From positions 124,001-188,000 of the forward strand of contig NZ_JHXL01000001.1 in assembly GCF_000687735.1 (NCBI RefSeq): a stretch of 64,000 bases of DNA, read 5' to 3'. Below the pieces are notes generated by a model that had not been told where the DNA came from, did no database searches, and worked only from the letters and a program-made list of their open reading frames with translations. Source of the DNA: Acholeplasma equifetale ATCC 29724 (lineage in GTDB: Bacteria > Bacillota_I > Bacilli_A > Acholeplasmatales > Acholeplasmataceae). Position 1 is the stretch's first letter. The number at the start of each line of letters is the position of its first letter. This document shows positions 60,910 through 64,000 of the stretch, in pieces. Position numbers and translations under genes: made by a program.

Positions 60910-60930
60910 ATGTGGTTCTAGCAAATATTA

Positions 60931-61887
60931 TTAAGCTTTAGGTAATTGTTTTACGAAATCAACGAATTCAGCAACTTTAATTGTAACACCAGCAACATCA
61001 TCTAAACCGTTATCTTCGTTAACTTCAGGTAATGTTTGGTTTTCAATTAAGTAGTCTCTTAAATTGTTCATTTGTTCGAAGAACTCGAAGCTACCAGGAC
61101 CATTAGGTTTTTTCATAGCGTAAGAGAATCCTAATTGATTCTTAGTTGAATATAATTTTGGAGTCTTGTTAGCATCATAAGTTTCGATAACACTGTATGT
61201 ATTTCCTTCTTCGTCAGTATGTTTAACAACTTTTCCAGCTTCATCCATTGCAAATCTATATTGTTTGAATGCAGCATCGAAGTATGCAAATACGATTCTA
61301 CCATTTACAACAATAATTGAACCAAAGTTATAGTAATCAAATTCGCCAACTTCAATAACAGTTTCTTTTACTGGGTCCCAGTATTTCTTAGCAGCATTCT
61401 TAGTAGCTTGATCTTTAGCTGTGAAGAAGTAGTAACCATCTTTATATTCACCTTTTTCGATTGGGTCACTTGCTAATGCTTTTTCTACTAATACATAGAA
61501 GTTGTCAGTAGTAATAGTTACCCCTGCAGGTAATGGTTCACGATCATTATAATTTTGAGTTTCAATTAATTTAGCAGTAACTTTATCTGCTTGATCGTGC
61601 CACCAATTCTTTTCAGTTGAACCTGGGTGCATATCATATAATCCATCTTTTGAAGCTTGATATTTAGATTTACCAGCATATTTGTTAGTATCACCAAGAA
61701 TACTTAAGCCGTCCCATTTAGCCTCAACGATTTTGTCGCCCTCTTTGACGATTTCTACCCAATATAACCATTCAGAATCTTGAGTAGGTGTTTCGATTGC
61801 AAAGTAATATGTTCTTTCAGCCTTACCACAAGCTGCAAGTGTCATTAATGCTAGAACTGATAACATAACGAAAAACACTTTTTTCAT
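60931..61887 (-). CDS. FMN-binding-type lipoprotein (PplA-like candidate)
   Basis: This 318-residue lipoprotein has the lipobox LAAC with Cys20, so it is anchored outside the membrane. The mature part looks like two related halves. Each has strands with a conserved glycine pattern and ends in a segment PAGVTITTDNFYVLVEKAL or DDVAGVTIKVAEFVDFV, recalling the D-x-x-S/T-G-A/V-T site where FMN is covalently attached in FMN-binding domains. The usual Ser before Gly is Ala in the second site, so flavinylation is uncertain. PplA-type proteins pass electrons outside the cell. It is monocistronic with a strong promoter. No flavin transferase gene is in the window. Confidence 0.7.
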   Translation of the reverse strand: MKKVFFVMLSVLALMTLAACGKAERTYYFAIETPTQDSEWLYWVEIVKEGDKIVEAKWDGLSILGDTNKYAGKSKYQASKDGLYDMHPGSTEKNWWHDQADKVTAKLIETQNYNDREPLPAGVTITTDNFYVLVEKALASDPIEKGEYKDGYYFFTAKDQATKNAAKKYWDPVKETVIEVGEFDYYNFGSIIVVNGRIVFAYFDAAFKQYRFAMDEAGKVVKHTDEEGNTYSVIETYDANKTPKLYSTKNQLGFSYAMKKPNGPGSFEFFEQMNNLRDYLIENQTLPEVNEDNGLDDVAGVTIKVAEFVDFVKQLPKA

Positions 61888-61931
61888 TTTTATATTTCCT
61901 CCTTAGTACTGTATCGTATGTTTACACACTA

Positions 61932-61960
61932 ATTATATTTTAAAAGATTTTAGATGTCAA
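61932..61960 (-). promoter_or_regulatory. Strong promoter of the FMN-type lipoprotein gene
   Basis: On the minus strand TTGACA (61955-61960) and TATAAT (61932-61937) match consensus exactly, with a 17-base spacer, and AGGAGG lies before the start. High expression is expected. Confidence 0.85.
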
Positions 61961-62063
61961 AGAAAGTTATAAAAGAAAATGTAAATTTTGTGAAAATATA
62001 AACATTGTTTACATGATAATAAATATGATATAATTTTATAGTTAGTGAAAGGGATTGAATCAC

Positions 62064-63887
62064 GTGAAGTATAATACATTAAATGAACGTCAAAAACATA
62101 TAAGAAACTTTTCCATCATTGCACATATTGATCATGGTAAATCAACATTAGCAGACAGAATATTAGAAATCACACAATCTGTTGATAAAAGAGTAATGAA
62201 GGAGCAAATGCTTGATTCTATGGATCTTGAAAAAGAACGTGGAATCACAATTAAATTAAATGCAGTACAACTAACTTATAAAGCAAAAGATGGAGAAGAA
62301 TACATATTCCATCTTATCGATACTCCAGGCCATGTCGATTTTACATATGAAGTTTCAAGATCTCTAGCTGCTTGTGAAGGAGCAATTTTAGTCGTGGACG
62401 CTGCTCAAGGTATTCAAGCTCAAACACTTGCAAATGTATATTTAGCTTTAGATAATAATTTAGAAATCATTCCAGTATTAAATAAAATAGATTTACCCCA
62501 AGCAGAACCTGAGCGTGTTAGAAAAGAAATTGAAGATATCATAGGTATTGATGCAACTGATGCCGTAATGGCTTCTGGTAAAACAGGTTTAGGTGTGTTA
62601 GATATCTTAGAGAAAATAGTTAAGCAAGTTCCAGCACCTAATGGTGATGAAAATGAACCTTTACAAGCTTTAATATTCGACTCTTATTTTGATCAATATC
62701 GTGGTGTTATACCAACAGTTAGAGTTGTAAATGGTTCACTTAAAAAAGGTGATGTCATAGAATTCATGGCTTCTAAAGCTCAGTTTGAAGTTGTAGAAGT
62801 AGGTGTATATACGCCTTTACAAAAACCTGTTGATATTTTAGGTCCTGGTGATGTCGGATATGTTGTTGCATCAATTAAAACTATTGGAGATGTTCGTGTA
62901 GGTGATACAATCACTAAAGTTGATAAAAAAGCATCATCACCATTACCAGGTTATAGAACATTAAATCCTGTTGTTTTCTGTGGACTTTATCCAATTGATG
63001 CAGACCAATATGAGGATTTAAAAGAAGCATTAGAAAAATTAAAATTAAATGACGCTTCATTAATCTATGAACCTGAAAGTTCACAAGCACTTGGATTTGG
63101 ATTTAGAACTGGTTTCCTGGGTTTATTACATATGGATATCATTCAAGAAAGAATTTCTAGAGAATTCAATATCGAATTAATTGCAACTGCTCCAAGTGTT
63201 ATCTATCATGTATATAAAACTAATGGTGAAATGGTTTATGTAGATAATCCAAGTTTCTTACCTGATATGCAATATATTGACCATATTGAAGAACCATATG
63301 TTAAAGCAACCATTATGTGTCCAAAAGATTATGTAGGTGCTGTAATGGATATTAGCCAAAAGAAACGTGGAATTTTTAAAACAATGGAATACATAGATCA
63401 AACTCGTGTTATGTTAGTTTATGAATTGCCATTAGCAGAAATAGTTTATGACTTTTTTGATAAACTTAAATCAACTACTAAAGGATATGCATCATTTGAT
63501 TATGAAATGTCAGGATATAAATCAAGCGATTTAAGAAAAATGGACATTTTACTAAATGGTGAAGTTGTTGATGCTCTATCTGTAATTGTTCATAGAGATT
63601 TTGCTTATCAACGTGGTAGAGCTATTGTTGAAAAATTAAAAGATCTTATTCCACGACAGATGTTTGAAATTCCAGTACAAGCAGCACTTGGAGGAAAAAT
63701 AATCGCTAGAGAGACAATTAAAGCCTTAAGAAAAGATGTTTTAGCGAAATGTTACGGTGGAGACATATCACGTAAGAAAAAACTCCTAGAAAAACAAAAA
63801 GAAGGTAAAAAACGCATGAAGCAATTTGGTCGAGTAGAAATTCCTCAATCTGCATTCATGGCAATTTTATCTACTTCCGATGATTAA
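62064..63887 (+). CDS. lepA: Elongation factor 4 (LepA)
   Basis: This 607-residue translational GTPase is thought to act on stalled or assembling ribosomes. G1 is AHIDHGKST, followed by the G2 region [12 protein letters not shown]3 DTPGHVDF and G4 NKIDLP. Domains II, III and V follow, and the unique C-terminal domain contains [22 protein letters not shown], split here as [14 protein letters not shown] and [16 protein letters not shown] 62064 has AAAGGGA 9 bases upstream. The TTG at 62055 sits directly against that site and is rejected. TATAAT at 62029-62034 gives a promoter. Confidence 0.97.
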   Translation: MKYNTLNERQKHIRNFSIIAHIDHGKSTLADRILEITQSVDKRVMKEQMLDSMDLEKERGITIKLNAVQLTYKAKDGEEYIFHLIDTPGHVDFTYEVSRSLAACEGAILVVDAAQGIQAQTLANVYLALDNNLEIIPVLNKIDLPQAEPERVRKEIEDIIGIDATDAVMASGKTGLGVLDILEKIVKQVPAPNGDENEPLQALIFDSYFDQYRGVIPTVRVVNGSLKKGDVIEFMASKAQFEVVEVGVYTPLQKPVDILGPGDVGYVVASIKTIGDVRVGDTITKVDKKASSPLPGYRTLNPVVFCGLYPIDADQYEDLKEALEKLKLNDASLIYEPESSQALGFGFRTGFLGLLHMDIIQERISREFNIELIATAPSVIYHVYKTNGEMVYVDNPSFLPDMQYIDHIEEPYVKATIMCPKDYVGAVMDISQKKRGIFKTMEYIDQTRVMLVYELPLAEIVYDFFDKLKSTTKGYASFDYEMSGYKSSDLRKMDILLNGEVVDALSVIVHRDFAYQRGRAIVEKLKDLIPRQMFEIPVQAALGGKIIARETIKALRKDVLAKCYGGDISRKKKLLEKQKEGKKRMKQFGRVEIPQSAFMAILSTSDD

Positions 63888-63895
63888 TAAAAAGG

Positions 63896-63920
63896 ACATG
63901 CTTTCTTAGCATGTTTTTTT
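63896..63920 (+). terminator. Terminator after lepA
   Basis: ACATGCT (63896-63902) and AGCATGT (63908-63914) pair around TTCTT and are followed by six Ts. Confidence 0.88.
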
Positions 63921-63943
63921 GTCTAAATTATACAACATTAATG

Positions 63944-63972
63944 TTGACATGAAATCGCTTACATGATATCAT
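63944..63972 (+). promoter_or_regulatory. Promoter with an embedded cre/LacI-type operator at the window end
   Basis: TTGACA (63944-63949) and TATCAT (63967-63972) have a 17-base spacer. The operator TGAAATCGCTTACA (63950-63963) fills most of the spacer and matches TGWAANCGNTNWCA exactly. The controlled gene lies beyond base 64000. Confidence 0.8.
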
Positions 63973-64000
63973 ATAGATGGAACAAAAGAATAAGTTAGAG

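Overview
The window is about 64 kb of very AT-rich, gene-dense bacterial chromosome. UGA is used as a stop (for example at the ends of the hrcA, nadD and CNNM genes) and tryptophan is TGG throughout, so the standard bacterial code applies. The gene set (L-lactate dehydrogenase, valine T-box, HrcA/CIRCE heat-shock operon, PlsY/PlsC lipid synthesis, salvage-type lipoate ligase, many lipoproteins, no murein genes in view) fits a low-GC Gram-positive lineage. My best guess is an Acholeplasma-like mollicute. This is inference, because no rRNA is present to confirm it. There are no tRNA or rRNA genes, no CRISPR arrays and no intact insertion sequence.

Layout. 1-6.2 kb: end of ldh, an NAD(P)-binding protein, then a T-box-controlled operon (GNAT acetyltransferase, valS, folC, alpha/beta hydrolase). 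6.3-14.4 kb: plsY, the hrcA-grpE-dnaK-dnaJ heat-shock operon, lipoate ligase, yceD-rpmF and rsmH. 14.4-25.2 kb: a Fur-like regulator with a PlsC-like acyltransferase; nadD-nadE-mnmA-recD2; an esterase with prephenate dehydratase; MarR-NUDIX-RNA methyltransferase. 25.3-28.1 kb: a two-gene heavy-metal efflux cassette that looks horizontally acquired, followed by about 460 bases of apparently decayed DNA with a 12-bp direct repeat. 28.6-35.1 kb: a SAM-I riboswitch controlling an unknown 100-residue protein, several small soluble proteins, a PAS/HD-GYP pseudogene, an esterase, two pseudouridine synthases, an FNT-family channel and an SDR oxidoreductase.

35.1-56.0 kb is a large alpha-glucan (starch/maltodextrin) utilisation locus. 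Outside the membrane it supplies a secreted pullulanase, an alpha-amylase lipoprotein, a secreted non-catalytic carbohydrate-binding protein and a small lipoprotein. Uptake uses a MalE-type binding lipoprotein, two unusually long permeases (814 and 461 residues) and a MsmK/UgpC-type ATPase encoded 9 kb away. Inside the cell, GH13 glucosidases, a neopullulanase-type enzyme and the MalQ glucanotransferase process the oligosaccharides. DUF1189 and RDD membrane proteins accompany the amylase. LacI/CcpA-type operators lie in the divergent promoter regions and suggest one shared carbon-source circuit. 56.0-64.0 kb: glutathione peroxidase, a CNNM/CorC-type membrane protein, glgA-glgC (glycogen synthesis), an FMN-binding-type lipoprotein and lepA. 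The window ends in another promoter carrying the same operator.

Most worth following up: the SAM-riboswitch orphan protein, the unexplained N-terminal domains on both sugar permeases, the shared operator circuit of the starch locus, the FMN-type lipoprotein, and the T-box that places an acetyltransferase ahead of valS.
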